From: Melampsora larici-populina 98AG31
Taxonomy: Eukaryota; Basidiomycota; Pucciniomycetes; Pucciniales; Melampsoraceae
Assembly: GCF_000204055.1 (NCBI RefSeq)
Contig: NW_006768792.1
Coordinates: forward strand, 731,676 to 795,675
DNA: 64,000 bases
Direction: 5' to 3'
How positions within the stretch are numbered: the first letter of the stretch is position 1; every line of letters starts with the position of its first letter. The notes beneath the pieces were generated by a model. That model was not told where the DNA came from. It did no database searches and saw only the letters and a list, made by a program, of their open reading frames with translations. Of the stretch, positions 11,398 to 23,254 are shown piece by piece. A program made the translations under genes and the position numbers.

Positions 11398-11717
11398 TGT
11401 TGGGATAGTCCTGCATGACTTTTAATTCTTTATGTAAAAGTCCTGTGAGACTAACCCATGATACGTAGAATCTAAGTGTGTGCTCAACAAACATATTACA
11501 TCATGTGAAAACCGTTATGTAAAAGTTTCACTATATAAATCCTACTGGAGCAGTCAAGGAAAGGTGCTTCTTCTTCACCTTTCCTTTGTCTCTTTCTCTG
11601 ACTGTTCCAGGTAGGATTTCTCTCTGTTTTCTGTTTCTCTGTTTTTTGTCTGATTTAGTCCGTGAAATTTACACACCTTTCCTTTGTCTCTTTCTCTGAC
11701 TGTTCCAGAGCTCAAGA
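11398..11717 (+). repeat. Copia 3' LTR
   Basis: Matches the 5' LTR base for base as far as I can compare by eye (320 bp each). Confidence 0.95.
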
Positions 11718-12120
11718 CTTGTAGCCCCGGGACATCGGGTTCTCCGATATATAGCGGACATCATGATCCAAGGGGTGGGTAGAGGGTTGTCACCCCACCC
11801 CTTCACTAGATCAACGCCTCACGCCACCCACCTTCACCTCTTTTGATCTTAGATGACCACTTCACCTGTCTTTATTGGTCCTAGTCCATCACCACCTCCA
11901 CGGCCAATGGAACACGACCCCTGGAATACATTTCGAGGGCCAAAATGTGGTCCAATCGACTACCAACTTGTATTAGTAGTGATCTTTTGGTCAGTGAGAT
12001 TCTATCCCTCATCTTTGATTGATTCAATCAAAGATACTTACTTGTTCTTTTCTCGTTACCCACTCAAACAGTTATTACTTCCATCATAATTGTAACCTTT
12101 TGCTCATATCGTATATATCG

Positions 12121-15100
12121 ATGGCTATCTCAAAAACCCCTTCTACCCAATCCATCTCCAATACTCCCAGTCTTCAGGTTCCTAGTTTACCAAGTTCTAG
12201 ATCGAGAACTCTTAGGCCACCAAGCCCTGCACGATCACAGCCAGGATTTGTGGCGACCCCATCAGATTCACGGACCACTCTGATAGTTCCTTCTTCGGAT
12301 GGTGACCAATCTCATCCTCTTGCTGATCGGCCAGCATCACCTCGACCTCCAACCAAGAAGAAGGTCAGCAAAGCTCCGGTTCCAGCTGCACCCAAATCGA
12401 ATGCGAAAGGCAAAGTAAGATGAGTCAAGATGACTCTATCAACCACTCGAAAATGATATCAATTTTTCTAGGCTCGTTCTTCAACCAGTAAGCGAGCAAG
12501 ATCACCATCAGGCAATTCCAAGGGTGGCTCACCTTCAGTCCGACCAAGCAAGAAGGCCAATACGGATGTAAGTTTAATCTTAATATCTACTACTTACAGT
12601 CGATTTGACCTAACTTGTTCTATGATCTGTAGGCCTATGAGGTGCCCGAAGAGGTTAACTTAGATCAAGATTCGGATATCGAGTTTGTTGGAACGAAAGA
12701 ACCTGGCTACATGGAAGTTCGAAGCGATCACGTTCAAGAACTCCTCAAGTTTTTCGAGCCTCCAGTGGTAAGAGTTTCACACTTACTCGCTCAATTGTTG
12801 ACTGCCATCTACCCCGTTATCTCTTTTCTTTACATCTTTCTCGATTTTTGTTTAGCACAGCTGATGTTGTCTTGCATTTGATTCATTCAATATAAAGGGT
12901 CGCAGTTTCAAGTGTAGGTTCTGCAAGGTTACGTTCTTGAAACATCCCACATCGTACTGGAACCTCTGGGGCCACCGCGACGGGAACGAGTCCCGGCCTG
13001 TGTGTAAGATGCGCCATAAGGCGATCAAATCCGGTCTCATACTTCCTCCGACATATGACAAACAGATGGCGGCAGAAAAGAAGAAGAACTCCACTTTGGA
13101 CTCCTTTGTCAATGGACCGGTTTTTTCAGTCGACCTGCTGAACATGATCCTCGTGATCTGGATCGTTCGACATGCGCTCCCATGGATTCGCTTTCAAGAC
13201 CCGGCCCTGCGTGCTGCGTTCTACTGTGTCAATCGCGGAGCTGTAGTTCGATCGACTGCTTGGGCGACTAAACAGTCAGTCCATCTGTTTGCAGGTTTAC
13301 ACCACAAGGCGCTCAACAACTTGAAGGTAAGTAAATACATATTATCTCTACATGTAGTACTTAAACTGATCTAATATTGGAATCTCAACAGGAAAACAAA
13401 GGTAAATTCTGTCTCGTCCACGATGTTTGGACCACCAAAGGCAATTGCTATGCCTTTGTTGGAGCAACCGCGAACTACATCGACAACGATTGGCAATATT
13501 GTTCGACCCATCTTACACTCAAGATGGTGGGATGGCGACATTTCGGGGCTCTGCTAGCCAGGCCCGTTGGGCGTTTCTTGATACGTCATGATCTTCATAA
13601 AAAGATGAGTCCTCTTACTTATATCTCTTTCACTTATCGGTTTCTCTTTTCTTTCAAACCATTGTTACCTCATTCTGACCTATGTTTGTATTGTATTTAC
13701 ATCTTAGCGCAGACTACAGATAGCGGTGGAAACAACTCCACCATGGCAGCTGAGCTCCAAAGAATGTTTAACAAAGCTGAAGATCCGGTTCACTGGTGTA
13801 GCCAAACTCATCATGTGCGATGTTATGCACATAAACTCAACCTGGTTGTTGGGCACGGTCTCAAGGCCCTCGGCCAGAAGGTAAGCAATGGAGTTCCATG
13901 CTTCTGACACCGAATCCGAGGGCGATGAAGGATTGCCTGAGTACACTGACGGTGTTGATGACGAAGACGATATAATTGATGACTCATCTTTATCACCTTG
14001 TGATAAAGATGATCTTGTCGCAGCCGCACTTCACAAGGTCAGTATCCCTCTCTGGAATCAATCTCATAGTTGATCGATGCTTATCATGTTTATTATGTAG
14101 GTTGACGCTGTCTCTGGACAGATTGCCAGTAGTGCCGCCCGAAGAAACGACTTTAAAACACGTGCCACTCGAATGGGATACAATGGCCGAATGTTGAAAA
14201 GGCCATGCAAAACGCGATGGAACAGTCACTATGAGAGTCGAAAGATAGCATGTGAGGCACAGGAGGTCAGTCTCTTTTTATTTCAAAGTTGAATTTAATT
14301 TTTCATTTCGAATCACTCAAAATCCATCTTTTTCCTTGCAGGTAATCAATTCGATGATTGCTGCCGATAGAAAGGCGTGTTTCTTTAAAGGTGTCACAAT
14401 CTCAGCTTCAGAGTGGCATGCTTTCGAAATGGTAAACAAGGTTTTGAAGGTAAGTTTTCCTTCAAAAGTTTGGTTATAATGTTTTGTTCATTGACTGACT
14501 GATCTGACCGCTTTGGATGGGCAGACTTTTGTTGATGCTACAGCTCGAGTAGAAGGGGATGGGCCTACTGGCTGCATCCTCTTGGCTGAATATAAGCGCG
14601 TAATCAAAGAACTCCTCGATATTCAAAACAAAGCTTTCATTTTCCCTTCTCTTGACAAGGCCATCGATGTCATGGTCAAGTGGCTGACCGAATATCAAGA
14701 CGAGGCGGCCAACTGTGACGCGATAGCCCTGGCAACCATTGTCAACCCTCGCTTTTGAGTCAAGTTCTTCAACCTTCATTATCCAGATCACGAAGAGTCA
14801 TCGCAGCTGCTTATTGAGGATGCCTTCAAATCTGCCATTGATGAGATCAACATTCACCGTCACGAGCCAACCCCACCACCAGAAGATACTAACGAGCCTA
14901 CAGTCTCAGAGTCCGATGACTTTGATGTGTTTAGAACATCTGACACCGTTCCCAGTAAGAATCCGACTTCAGATCTGGAAGATTACTTATCTGGTAAATT
15001 CCCTATTGGTAAAGGTGAAACTCCTCTGCAATGGTGGAAGGTATGTCCCATCCTTATCTTATTTCTCACCCTTTCTGAGGATACTAACCTACTTTATGAC

Positions 15101-15391
15101 CAATAGGAACACGAAACCCACTTCCCTATCCTCTCGTCAATTGCTCGCAATTACTTAGCGATTTCCGCCACATCATGTGCATGCGAGCGGACTTTTTCAG
15201 CCGCTGCCGATGTGTGTACACCTTCAAGAGGCAGTATGCTCCCAAAAACTATGGAGCGACTTGTTGGATCTCAAGCGTGGTTGAAGGAGGGAATCGTCCC
15301 TGATGGGGTGTTTGAAGAAGCTGCCAAAGCGCTTCAATCTTATATGCAAGCATTGGTAAAGAAGCAATCATCGGGAAAGATGACCCGATAG
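12121..15391 (+). pseudogene. hAT-1 transposase, spliced, inactivated
   Basis: Reads as a chain of exons in phase: 12121-12414, 12472-12567, 12633-12767, 12898-13326, 13392-13604, 13713-13880 and more to 15391. A BED-type zinc finger (CRFCKVTF, then WGHRDGN) lies in exon 4. The hAT core appears as HDVWTTKGNCY and VRCYAHKLNLVVGH, and the C-terminal dimerisation region as QWWKEHETHFPILS and CACERTFSAAADV. Damage: an in-frame TGA at 14756-14758, and a probable lost splice donor at 13605 (ATGAGT where GTGAGT is expected). The junction after 13880 is unclear because a 40-bp gap would be a very short intron. Probably cannot make a full protein. Confidence 0.82.
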
Positions 15392-15805
15392 GTCCATCAA
15401 TTTACTTTCATTGAAAGAATTTCTTTTTATACAATTTCATTTCTTACACGTGTTCCTTCCTTAAAGTGACTCAAGTCTCACCTTGACTCTGAGTTTTCTT
15501 ATTATACATGTTTCTCTTGCTTCTGATGTCTCTATGAAAACACGTCCTACTCTCCTACGTATCTAGCCCTATGGTCACGTACAAATATATTTGAAATACA
15601 AAATTTTTGTTTGGTCTTCCTACATCACCGCTAAGTGCGCTATGTAGCGGGGATTGATCAATTCCTCCGCTCCGATACCTGGCAAGGATTTTTTCCATTT
15701 TCATAGCGATCTCGGAGCGGAGCGATTCATAGCGCCCACTCCAAAACAATATGAAAATGGACCAAATTTCATATCGTTTCGGAGCGATTCGGGTATTGTT
15801 GCGGG

Positions 15806-16631
15806 TGGAATCATAAAAAGATGCAAAAATACCGAAATTTGTAAAATGATAGTACTACATATTGTAAAACATAGTGTCAATGTAGAAGGTTTTAATGAGA
15901 GACAGAAAAAATAATGAGAGATAAGAAAAAAGAGAAATTGAGAACTATTTAGTAGGACAAATAAAAAACGAGAGAAAATTGAAAAGGTCAAATATAAGAC
16001 TATCAAGAGTTCTACCATTATATTCAACTAAGTTATGCCATACTCCTGTATATGTCTTCTCCCAGTTCGGACCAGCCTCATTGAACACAAAAATTGCCTC
16101 TGTTGTGAATCGGTTCATGAGATAACTAGACATGATGAGTGGGTTATTTTGAGATATATTTGTTCAATCAAGGTTGTTCTGGAGGGTTTGAATAAGAGTC
16201 ACAAGTTCCAAATTGGACATCTCGTTTTCTGAATGAAGTCTGTCTTGGGTTAATGAATCTTGTTGACATTGCTTCTGATGAATAAGGAAAGTTGTTAGAT
16301 ATGGTCTAAGATATGTTTGGAGCCGAGATCAAGTTTAAGATTGAGGTTAGGATGAATCAATTATGTGAAAAATTACAGTAGTCAGTACTGCTAGTTTTTG
16401 AGATGATGAATGGATGGATTTGATGCAAAATTTATGTAGTTTCAATGACTTTTCATTTCCTTGTTCTCTGCCATAGTCAACCGTAGTGACTACAGGTTTT
16501 GTCGCGGGCACTGCAACCAAATCAAACAGAAATCGTAATAAGCACCGTAACCACATTTGACTTTCGAGCATTGCGGTACGGAGGTACTGTAGTGGCAAAA
16601 GACCGTTAGTGGTACGGCGCGGGCCGTAGTG
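15806..16631. other. non-coding segment between hAT-1 and Gypsy-1 pol
   Basis: AT-rich, stops in all frames, no gene seen. The last 180 bp (16450-16640) is GC-richer with repeated CGTA/TACG steps. It is the right-hand remainder of whatever element hAT-1 landed in. Confidence 0.4.
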
Positions 16632-16689
16632 TAACGTAACGTTGACCATGATCATTGCGCTGAGGTCCAAACGTTGGTGCAGTTGTGAA

Positions 16690-17750
16690 CTTGGAGAAAA
16701 TGAATGATGTGCAGGAGTTGGGTGAGAGAGAATCAAAGATGTTGAAGGAGTTTGAAGATGTCTTCCTCGCTGAGCTTCCTCCAGTAGGTGAGAATGATTA
16801 GGCTATAGAAGTCTTTCCAGAAGGATTACCAGAAGCGACACATCAAGTGCGGCCCAAGATCATCCTCACGGATCCCAACGTAGCGATCAATGAAAAGCAG
16901 TACGGCTATCCACTGAAACATAGGGAATCATGGCAAAGGCTTTTTGACCAACATCTGGCGGCAGATTTCATTTGACATTCACAGAGTCAGAATGGATCAC
17001 CATCCATGATAATTCCAAAAAAAGATCCCAATGAACTACCTTGGTGGGTATGTGATTATCAAACTTTGAATAAATTCACCGTGAAGGACCGTGCGCCACT
17101 GCCTAATGTGGATGAAGCTGTAAGACTAGTTGCAACAGGAAAGGTTTGGTCCGGCATAGACCAAACTAACTCCTTCTTTCAGGACCGCATGCACAAGGAA
17201 GATATCCCTCTGACCGCAGTGAAGACACCGTGGGGGTTGTATGAATGGGTGGTGATGCCCATGGGGCTCACAAATGGACCAGCTACGCACCAGGCACGTA
17301 ATGAAGAGATCTTGGGGGAACTAGTTGGAAAGATCTGTGTTGTTTATATTGACATGGTTTTCAGCGCCTACATCATGAATGTAGGCGCTTTTTCGTGGGA
17401 AACACCCATGTAGGCACTGTTTTGGCAGAGCCTACATGGTTTTTGTGTGGGCGCCAAATAGCAATGGGCGTTATTTTTTTGCAAAGCATTGAAGAACACG
17501 AGGTCCATCTACGATTTTTCTTGGAGCAGTTGCGTCAGGCCAAGCTTTATTGCTCTCTCAAGAAGATTAAACTTTTCCGCCACCAGATCAAGTTTCTTGG
17601 TCATAATATCGCTGAATGCGGAGTCTGCCCAGATGATGAGAAGGTCAAAAAAGTCTCCAAGTGGACCTCTCCCTCCAATGCTAAACAACTTCTGAAATTC
17701 TTAGGCACAGTCCAATGGATGAAGAAGTTCATAGGCGGCCTGTCTCACTA
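16690..17750 (+). pseudogene. Gypsy-1 reverse transcriptase, broken
   Basis: The frame holds FEDVFLAELPP, then an RT core with WVCDYQTLNKFTVKDRAPLP, ATGKVWSGIDQTNSFFQ, TPWGLYEWVVMPMGL and VVYIDM, and the thumb KIKLFRHQIKFLGHNI. Stops occur at 16799 (TAG) and near 16973 (TGA). The active-site box reads YIDM where YIDD is expected, apparently a one-codon loss, and a 111-bp MITE sits right after it (17360-17470). Removing the MITE restores the frame into QSIEEHEVHL. Without the second Asp the polymerase would be inactive. Confidence 0.85.
17360..17470. mobile_element. CCTACAT hairpin MITE, copy 1
   Basis: A 111-bp insert made of two hairpins: AGCGCCTACAT/ATGTAGGCGCT and CCATGTAGGC/GCCTACATGG. 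It is bounded by TT on both sides, and its removal restores the Gypsy-1 RT frame. A closely similar stretch with the same GTGGGAAACACCCATGTAG centre lies at about 40120-40220. Confidence 0.65.
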
Positions 17751-17751
17751 A

Positions 17752-18425
17752 ATGGGTACCTTAACACCATTGACAAGCACGTCCTTGAAAGGCAAACCTT
17801 TCAAATGGGGGCAAACTGAAGAGAACACTTTTAACAACATCAAGAAACTTATCACAACCTTACCAGTTTTACAAAATCTGGACTATGACTCTGACAAACC
17901 ACTATGGCTGTTCACTGATGCAAGTGGTACAGGACTTGGAGCTGCTTTGTTTCAAGGAACTAAGTGGGATACCTCTTCCCCGATTGCTTATGCAAGTCGC
18001 ACCATGAACCCTGCAGAGCAAAACTACCCGGTTCACGAGCAGGAACTTCTGACAGTTATCAACGCGCTCAACGAGTGGAAGCTTTTGTTATTAGGAATGC
18101 GAGTCAATGTGATGTTGGACCATCACTCATTGACAACACTATTGAATAATCGTAATCTGAGTCGCTGGCAAGCAAGGTGGCTAGAAACCTTATCGCAGTT
18201 CAATTTGGACTTCCGTTATCTTAAAGGGCAAGACAATTCAGTCGCCGACGCCATTTCCAGGCGTGAAGAGGTAGCAGTTTGTGAAATTCAAGCATCCTTG
18301 CGCCCGGACGAAGTGGACGCAATCCCATTGGGTTATGAACACAATGCTTTTTGCACCAAACTTTGGAAGGTGCTGACTCTACAAGAAGATTGCGTAGTCA
18401 AAGACAACCTGCTCTATTTAGATGG
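17752..18425 (+). pseudogene. Gypsy-1 RNase H and connection region
   Basis: Contains LWLFTDASGTGLGAALFQ (first RNase H Asp), ENYPVHEQE-like AEQNYPVHEQELLTVI, LDHHSLTTLLN and DNSVADAISR, in the order expected of Ty3 RNase H. The stretch itself is open, but a 675-bp element interrupts it before the integrase zinc-binding region. Confidence 0.85.
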
Positions 18426-18427
18426 TA

Positions 18428-19102
18428 CAGTAGATTTCAAAAGTCTTGAAATTGACTCGTTTTCAAAACCAGCAGATGGTCTGTGCGCCCCGCTGTTAAG
18501 TTCTGACAGCTGTCAAACTTAACTGCCTGATCAATCAAAATACATACAAATAACCACCATTTTATCACATCAAATAACCCCAATCTACCTTGCTCTTATA
18601 GTCGTTGTGGCTCGTTTGGTTGAGCAAGTGACTGGTGTGCTGTGGGACTTGCTGCTTATAATTTTGCTTGGTCGAGTTCAAGCCTTGCTTTTGCTAGTGT
18701 TGGAAATCTTTTCTGCACGTATTTTTTATTATGGGTTGCCTGTCGTCATGAAACAAAACAAAGAAAATAGTGACTTTGGTCATGCATCAGATTTTTTTTG
18801 TTTCCATTTCATTGTTGACTATCTTAGCAAAATCGAGACATGAACCAAAAGGAAGGGAGCGAGTCGAACACAAAACTTGACAGCAAGACGTCATTCAGAA
18901 CCTTGTTCTACTCCACTACGCCACCGTTAGATAACAACTTCAATGAGTTTGAGGTCTTTGATCTCAAAATTTTGATTTCGCAGTGTCTACTTTGATTGAT
19001 CAGGCAGTTCAGTTTGACACCTGTCAGAACTTAACTGCAGGCCACACGGACCATCTGTTGGTTTTGAAAACAAGTTGATTTCAAGACTTTTGAAATCTAC
19101 TG
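18428..19102. mobile_element. 675-bp TA-flanked element with about 110-bp inverted repeats
   Basis: CAGTAGATTTCAAAAGTC at 18428 returns inverted at 19102, and similarity continues for about 110 bp, to CTGCCTGATCA on each side. The element is flanked by TA (18426-18427 and 19103-19104), as Tc1/mariner insertions are. The interior has no transposase. Removing it with one TA joins the Gypsy-1 frame YLDG to RLVVPN, as expected for the RNase H-integrase linker. Confidence 0.88.
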
Positions 19103-19104
19103 TA

Positions 19105-20215
19105 GGTTGGTGGTACCAAACTGCGGTAATCTGCGACACGAGTTTATTAGCCAGGCGCACACAGCATTAGGTCACTTGGGCGTCTTCAAGATTTTGACTT
19201 GACTAAGACACACCTTTTTTTGGGCGGGTATGTCAAAAGACATCGACATCCAATTGAAATGCTGCAACTCTTGCCAGCGTAACAAGGCCCGGACAACAGC
19301 GGTTCCAGGGAAATTACAATGCCCAGACGTAGCACATCCACCAATGCAATCAATCGCAATCAATTTCATTGGGCCCTTCCCAAAAGTGGCCAGATACAAT
19401 ATGATTTTATCCTGTACTTGCCGACTGACGGGTTTTGTATGTTTGATACCAACATCACAAAAAGATACAGCAGAGCGCTCAGCGTTGCGACTTTTCGGAG
19501 CCTGGTCCTCAATCTTTGGTCTTCCAGCATCCATAATTGGGGATAGTGATAAAGCTTGGACATCAAGATTTTGGAAACGCTTGCATGAACTGCTTGGCGT
19601 AAGGTTGAGTCTGTCCACATCTTACCATCCTCAAGCTGACGGTCGTAGTGAGCAATCAAACAAAACGGTTGGGCAAATTTTGCGGCATCTAGCAAGCAAA
19701 CGTCACGGGAAGTGGTTCCAGTCCCTGCCTTTGGCCAAATTTGCAATCAACTCGGCAGTCAACGTGGCGACGGGGGTATCACTGTTTCACTTTGTCTACG
19801 AACGGATTCCTTGTTTGTTCCCAGTTAACAACCTATCAGAAACCAAAGACACCGAGGTTAAACATTGGACCAAACAACGACAGTCCAAATGGGGAGCTTG
19901 GCGGGACCGACTGTAGTGCAGTAAGGTAGACCAAGAAACTCATTACAATGTTAGGCGCCGGGAGGGCACACCTTTCAAGGTGGGAGATTGAGTTTTGATT
20001 GATAGTCTGGACAGGCAAAAAGTTGTGGGTAGCAAGTCGAGAGGCACTGGGAAATTGAGGGCCCGGTACAATGGGCCATACAAGGTTCTAACCATGTTGA
20101 ATTCATGACACAATTATCAATCCTACCCGGTGTTTCACATATCAAAGCTCAAGCTATACCACCCGGACGAGTTCAAGAACACAAACATTGCAACCATTGA
20201 ACAGGTCTTGTCATA
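19105..20215 (+). pseudogene. Gypsy-1 integrase and C-terminal region
   Basis: The zinc-binding region is seen as AHTALGHLGVF and CCNSCQRNKA, with a TGA between them. The catalytic core follows: SIAINFIGPFP (Asn where the first catalytic Asp is expected), IIGDSDKAW (second Asp) and GRSEQSNKTV (Glu). Further on are VFHISKLKLYHP and EQVLS, typical of the C-terminal part of Ty3 integrases. Several stops lie between 19915 and 20215. The first Asp to Asn change is one G-to-A step. Confidence 0.82.
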
Positions 20216-20225
20216 ACCAAAAAAC

Positions 20226-20330
20226 ACCCCAACTGAGTCTTGAGAGGAGCCCTTGGGGCATGCTAGGAAATGTGGTGAGGGGGTGTGTATCAAAATTGAT
20301 ATGTTAGCACCCCCGCAATGTGAGTCTTTT
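20226..20330 (+). repeat. G5YR stem-loop repeat, copy a
   Basis: GGGGGTG (20279-20285) pairs with CACCCCC (20308-20314) over a 22-nt loop. It is preceded by GGGGCATGCTAGG and followed by GCAATGTGAGT. The same arrangement occurs at 20466-20590, 29440-29515 and 29690-29775. Confidence 0.75.
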
Positions 20331-20465
20331 AATGTTTTTCTACCTTGTTTTAAAGAAAACCCTGGCAAGCATTCCTCTTTTTGAAATTGTAGTATGAATG
20401 ACCAACATCACGCCACAACCGCCGAGGAATCAACGCCGGACATTTCACTTGCAGTTTGTCATTGC

Positions 20466-20590
20466 CAAAAACAGCCCTTTTTGGTCCTGGAGTTGGAGCC
20501 ACTGGGGCATGCTATGACAATTGACAAGGGGGTGTGCATCTAAATGACGCGTTAACACCCCCGCAATGTGAGTTTGATAACGTTTTTTTT
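20466..20590 (+). repeat. G5YR stem-loop repeat, copy b
   Basis: GGGGGTG (20528-20534) pairs with CACCCCC (20556-20562), loop 21 nt; preceded by GGGGCATGCTA and followed by GCAATGTGAGT as in copy a. It lies 3' of the Gypsy-1 coding remnants. Confidence 0.75.
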
Positions 20591-21092
20591 CTCAACATTT
20601 TTTCGTGAAATGGCTGGCAAGCAGAATTCTCTCCTGGAAAGCAGATCCCCGTCAATGACTTCAAAGGAGCAGCAAGTCGAGGAAGAAAACTGCAAGACAT
20701 CAACAACAAAGGAACTCATTTTCATTTTTACTAACGCAAATCAGCAAGACAGCAAGAATGACATTATGATTCAAAGTCAAGACATCAAGTTTTCAAAAAA
20801 AATCAGTTCACATCATTATTATAAATTCATGAATTAAACCTCTAACACATCCACCTTATCACATTTTGCTGAAAGATTTTTCTACTCATCAAGTTTTGTT
20901 CAATTTTTTTAGTTTTCATTCTCCTTTCTCTTTTTTCAACAAATTTTCCTTTTTATGTTTTATTGCACTGGGACAAGTTATGGTCAATTTTTTGGGGCGA
21001 GTTATGCCAATTTTTTTTCTCTTCAATTTTCTTAAGATGGTTTTTATTGGTTAGTTAAATTTTGAAGGGTGTTTTATTTTTAGTAGGGAGGG
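20591..21092 (+). other. Gypsy-1 3' untranslated region
   Basis: AT-rich, no gene. The purine stretch TAGTAGGGAGGG directly before the 3' LTR (21081-21092) may be the polypurine tract. Confidence 0.5.
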
Positions 21093-21276
21093 TGTAAGGG
21101 TTACACAGGAGACAATAGGTCATGGGATTAGGATCATGGGATTAGCTAGATTTCACTTTACCTTACTCCTCAACGCCCGGCTTCGGAAAGTCCTCACTCA
21201 TCTGAGAGCCTTATTTTGGACTTTCTGGAGCTAGGTGAGATTTACTTCTCTTATCATTTCTTTGTAGTCTTTTCAT

Positions 21277-22353
21277 CAAACTTAACATAAGTCCCATGCG
21301 GACCTAACCACCACCTCCCGCGAGGGACTTACGTGTAATGTCATTTTTTGGCCTGAGATCAGCCGGGGTGTTTTGCCAAAATCTATCTGCCTTATGGAAC
21401 TTTTTTTTACAATTTTCACTTTGCCTTGCCCCAAAATGAAAAGTGTGCACCTTGACTGTCGCTATAACCTCAAACTTTGGGTTTATCAATAACCTAAGTG
21501 GTTCCATAGATATCGATAAAAGTCTTGAAGGGCTCAAAGACAAAAATCGGGTAATTTGCACTGATCCGCGTCTAAAATGTTGGTTTTGGTGTACAATTGA
21601 AGTTCAAAGTTTTGTGATACGGATACCCAAAGTCACGACGGTATCTGTGTGTTCCATGAGTATGGGGATGAACGGCCCCGGAGATGAAAGGCCCGCACGC
21701 AGTACCGGGCCTATTCATGTGGATTAGATAATCCACTGAGTGCTTACAGCCAGAGTGAAAAACTCTGACTGCCACTCACACTCATCCCCATAGCGCACAG
21801 GAGAAAGAGATCCTTTCTTTCCCTTATTAGTTCCTATCAAATTTTTCTTTCCTCCCACCCACCCCTACACCCGACCACGCAGAGATCCACCCTTGACCAG
21901 GGAGTCTTCGGCCGAGCGGCCCCCCCCAAACACGTGAGGCCTAACTCATACCGGGTTAGGTAACACAAAACAAAAAAGACTGTATGGTCAAACTGTGTCT
22001 TTACGTGTAAGTGTGTAGTGAGGTCCTCAGATACTTAAGAGAGAACACTCATATAACAACACCTTTACCGAGGTTCATACATCTCTATAGTGCACTCCAC
22101 ATAGATAATGGACACTTCAATCCAGAACCAATGGTGCTATTAGGATACTAGAAGCGCTGAGTTTTAGAGAGAAGTAAGGCGCACAACTTTCATTTTTGGG
22201 CAAGGGTAAGTTGAAAGTGTAAAAAAAAGATTTTTGAGGCAGATAGATTTTGGCAAAACACCCCGGCCGATCTCAGGCCAAAAAAATGACATTACGTGTA
22301 AGTCCCTCGCGGGAGTTGGTGGTTAGGTCTGCATGGGACTTATGTTAAGTTTG
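21277..22353. mobile_element. Mutator-like element A, 1077 bp, long inverted repeats
   Basis: Ends CAAACTTAACATAAGTCCC and its inverse, with more than 110 bp of terminal inverted repeat (running to TTTGCCAAAATCTATCTGCC). Flanked by a perfect 9-bp duplication TCTTTTCAT (21268-21276 and 22354-22362). Nine-bp duplications with long inverted repeats are the Mutator (MULE) hallmark. No transposase inside. The interior (about 21840-21960) shares a segment with 49750-49866. Confidence 0.88.
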
Positions 22354-22455
22354 TCTTTTCATCGGATTAGTTTAGCTGACTCATCTGAGAGCCTTATTTT
22401 GGACTTTCTGGAGCTAGTTTTAGCCTCGTAATATATAAAGAAGTTCAGAGTTAGT

Positions 22456-23254
22456 CAAACTTAACAAAGTCCCTCGTTTTTGAGCTGTACTGGCCAGCTC
22501 AAATGAGGGACTTACGCGTAAAGTCGAAATTTTGGCGTGAGATTGGCCGGGGCTTTTTGTCAAAATCTAGGTGTCTTATAAAACTTTTTTTTGCAATTAT
22601 AAGTTTCCTGAGCCCAAAAATGAAAAATGCGAGCCTCACTCTTGGCTACAACCTCACGCTTGTAGTATCCCAATAACATGAGTTGTGCTGAAAATAAATG
22701 AGAATCTTGGTGTTTCAATTACGCCCAAATCCCAACTTTTAGACGCGGAGCAGCCCAAATTACTCGATTTTCGACTTTGGTCACTGAAAGAAGTTTATGC
22801 ATATCTACACAACCACTCATCATCACCGCCAACATAGATGCCTCGGATTGAAAAATCCAAGGCATCATTGGATGGAAACCCTTGGACAGGTCTTGTCCGA
22901 GGATTTGATCCGAGGTATTTTTTGACGCAAAATAATACCTTGGATCAAAACCTCGGAAAGATTTTGTCCGAGGATTTGAGTCCAATGATACCTCGGATTT
23001 TTCAATCCAAGGCATCTTTGTTGGCTGTGCATATTTAGAAGCTAAGAGTACGAGGCTATAGAGACACCCAGGGCGCACATCTTTCAACTTTGGGCCAGGT
23101 AAATTTATAATTGGAAAAAAATGTTTCATAAGAAGACTAGATTTTGGGCAAAAGCCCCGGCCGATCTCACGCCAAAATTTCGACTTTACGCGTAAGTCCC
23201 TTGTTTGAGCTGGCCAGTAGTACAGCTCAAAAACGAGGGACTTTGCTAAGTTTG
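22456..23254. mobile_element. Mutator-like element B, 799 bp, long inverted repeats
   Basis: Ends CAAACTTAACAAAGTCCC and its inverse, more than 110 bp of terminal inverted repeat, and a perfect 9-bp duplication AGAGTTAGT (22447-22455 and 23255-23263). The terminal 10 bp match element A, so both belong to one family. A 205-bp MITE is nested inside. Confidence 0.88.
22825..23029. mobile_element. 205-bp CCTCGG MITE, copy 1
   Basis: Starts CACCGCCAACATAGATGCC and ends with the inverse form GGCATCTTTGTTGGCTGTG. Flanked by CAT on both sides (3-bp duplication). The interior repeats CCGAGG/CCTCGG many times. A second copy of exactly the same length is at 50437-50641. A 3-bp duplication with CAC termini suggests the CACTA (CMC) superfamily. 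Confidence 0.75.

Larger units (their letters stand above)
6355..11717 (+). mobile_element. intact Ty1/Copia LTR retrotransposon
   Basis: Two 320-bp LTRs (6355-6674 and 11398-11717) appear identical over their whole length. Between them is one long gag-pol frame with every catalytic motif present. A primer binding site follows the 5' LTR and a purine tract precedes the 3' LTR. Identical LTRs mean a very recent insertion or recent gene conversion. I could not find a target duplication: the flanks are CGCAA on the left and AGACT or CTTGT on the right, so one flank may have been altered after insertion. It sits in the 5' part of hAT-1, upstream of its gene. Confidence 0.95.
6206..15798 (+). mobile_element. 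hAT-1 DNA transposon, interrupted by a Copia element
   Basis: A perfect 19-bp terminal inverted repeat starting CAATACCCGAATCGC lies at 6206-6224 and 15780-15798. It is flanked by the direct repeat TTGCGGG at 6199-6205 and 15799-15805 (7 bp; hAT elements normally make 8). Subterminal CGGAGCGATT motifs recur at both ends, typical of hAT. The interior encodes a hAT transposase at 12121-15391. Subtracting the Copia element leaves about 4.2 kb, a usual hAT size. Confidence 0.87.
6084..16643. mobile_element. possible non-autonomous DNA element that received hAT-1
   Basis: The 12-mer AACGTTACGTTA at 6084-6095 returns as TAACGTAACGTT at 16632-16643, just where Gypsy-1 coding sequence stops and resumes. 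Removing hAT-1 leaves about 970 bp between these repeats. Beyond 12 bp the ends are only loosely alike, and I see no target duplication. A 19-bp palindrome (GTTATGGAT A ATCCATAAC) lies at 6069-6087. The element is plausible but not proved; the 16000-16640 part has no gene. Confidence 0.35.

Noticed and set aside
11712..11722. Target duplication of the Copia element
   Set aside because: No 5-bp match exists between the left flank (CGCAA) and either possible right flank (AGACT or CTTGT).
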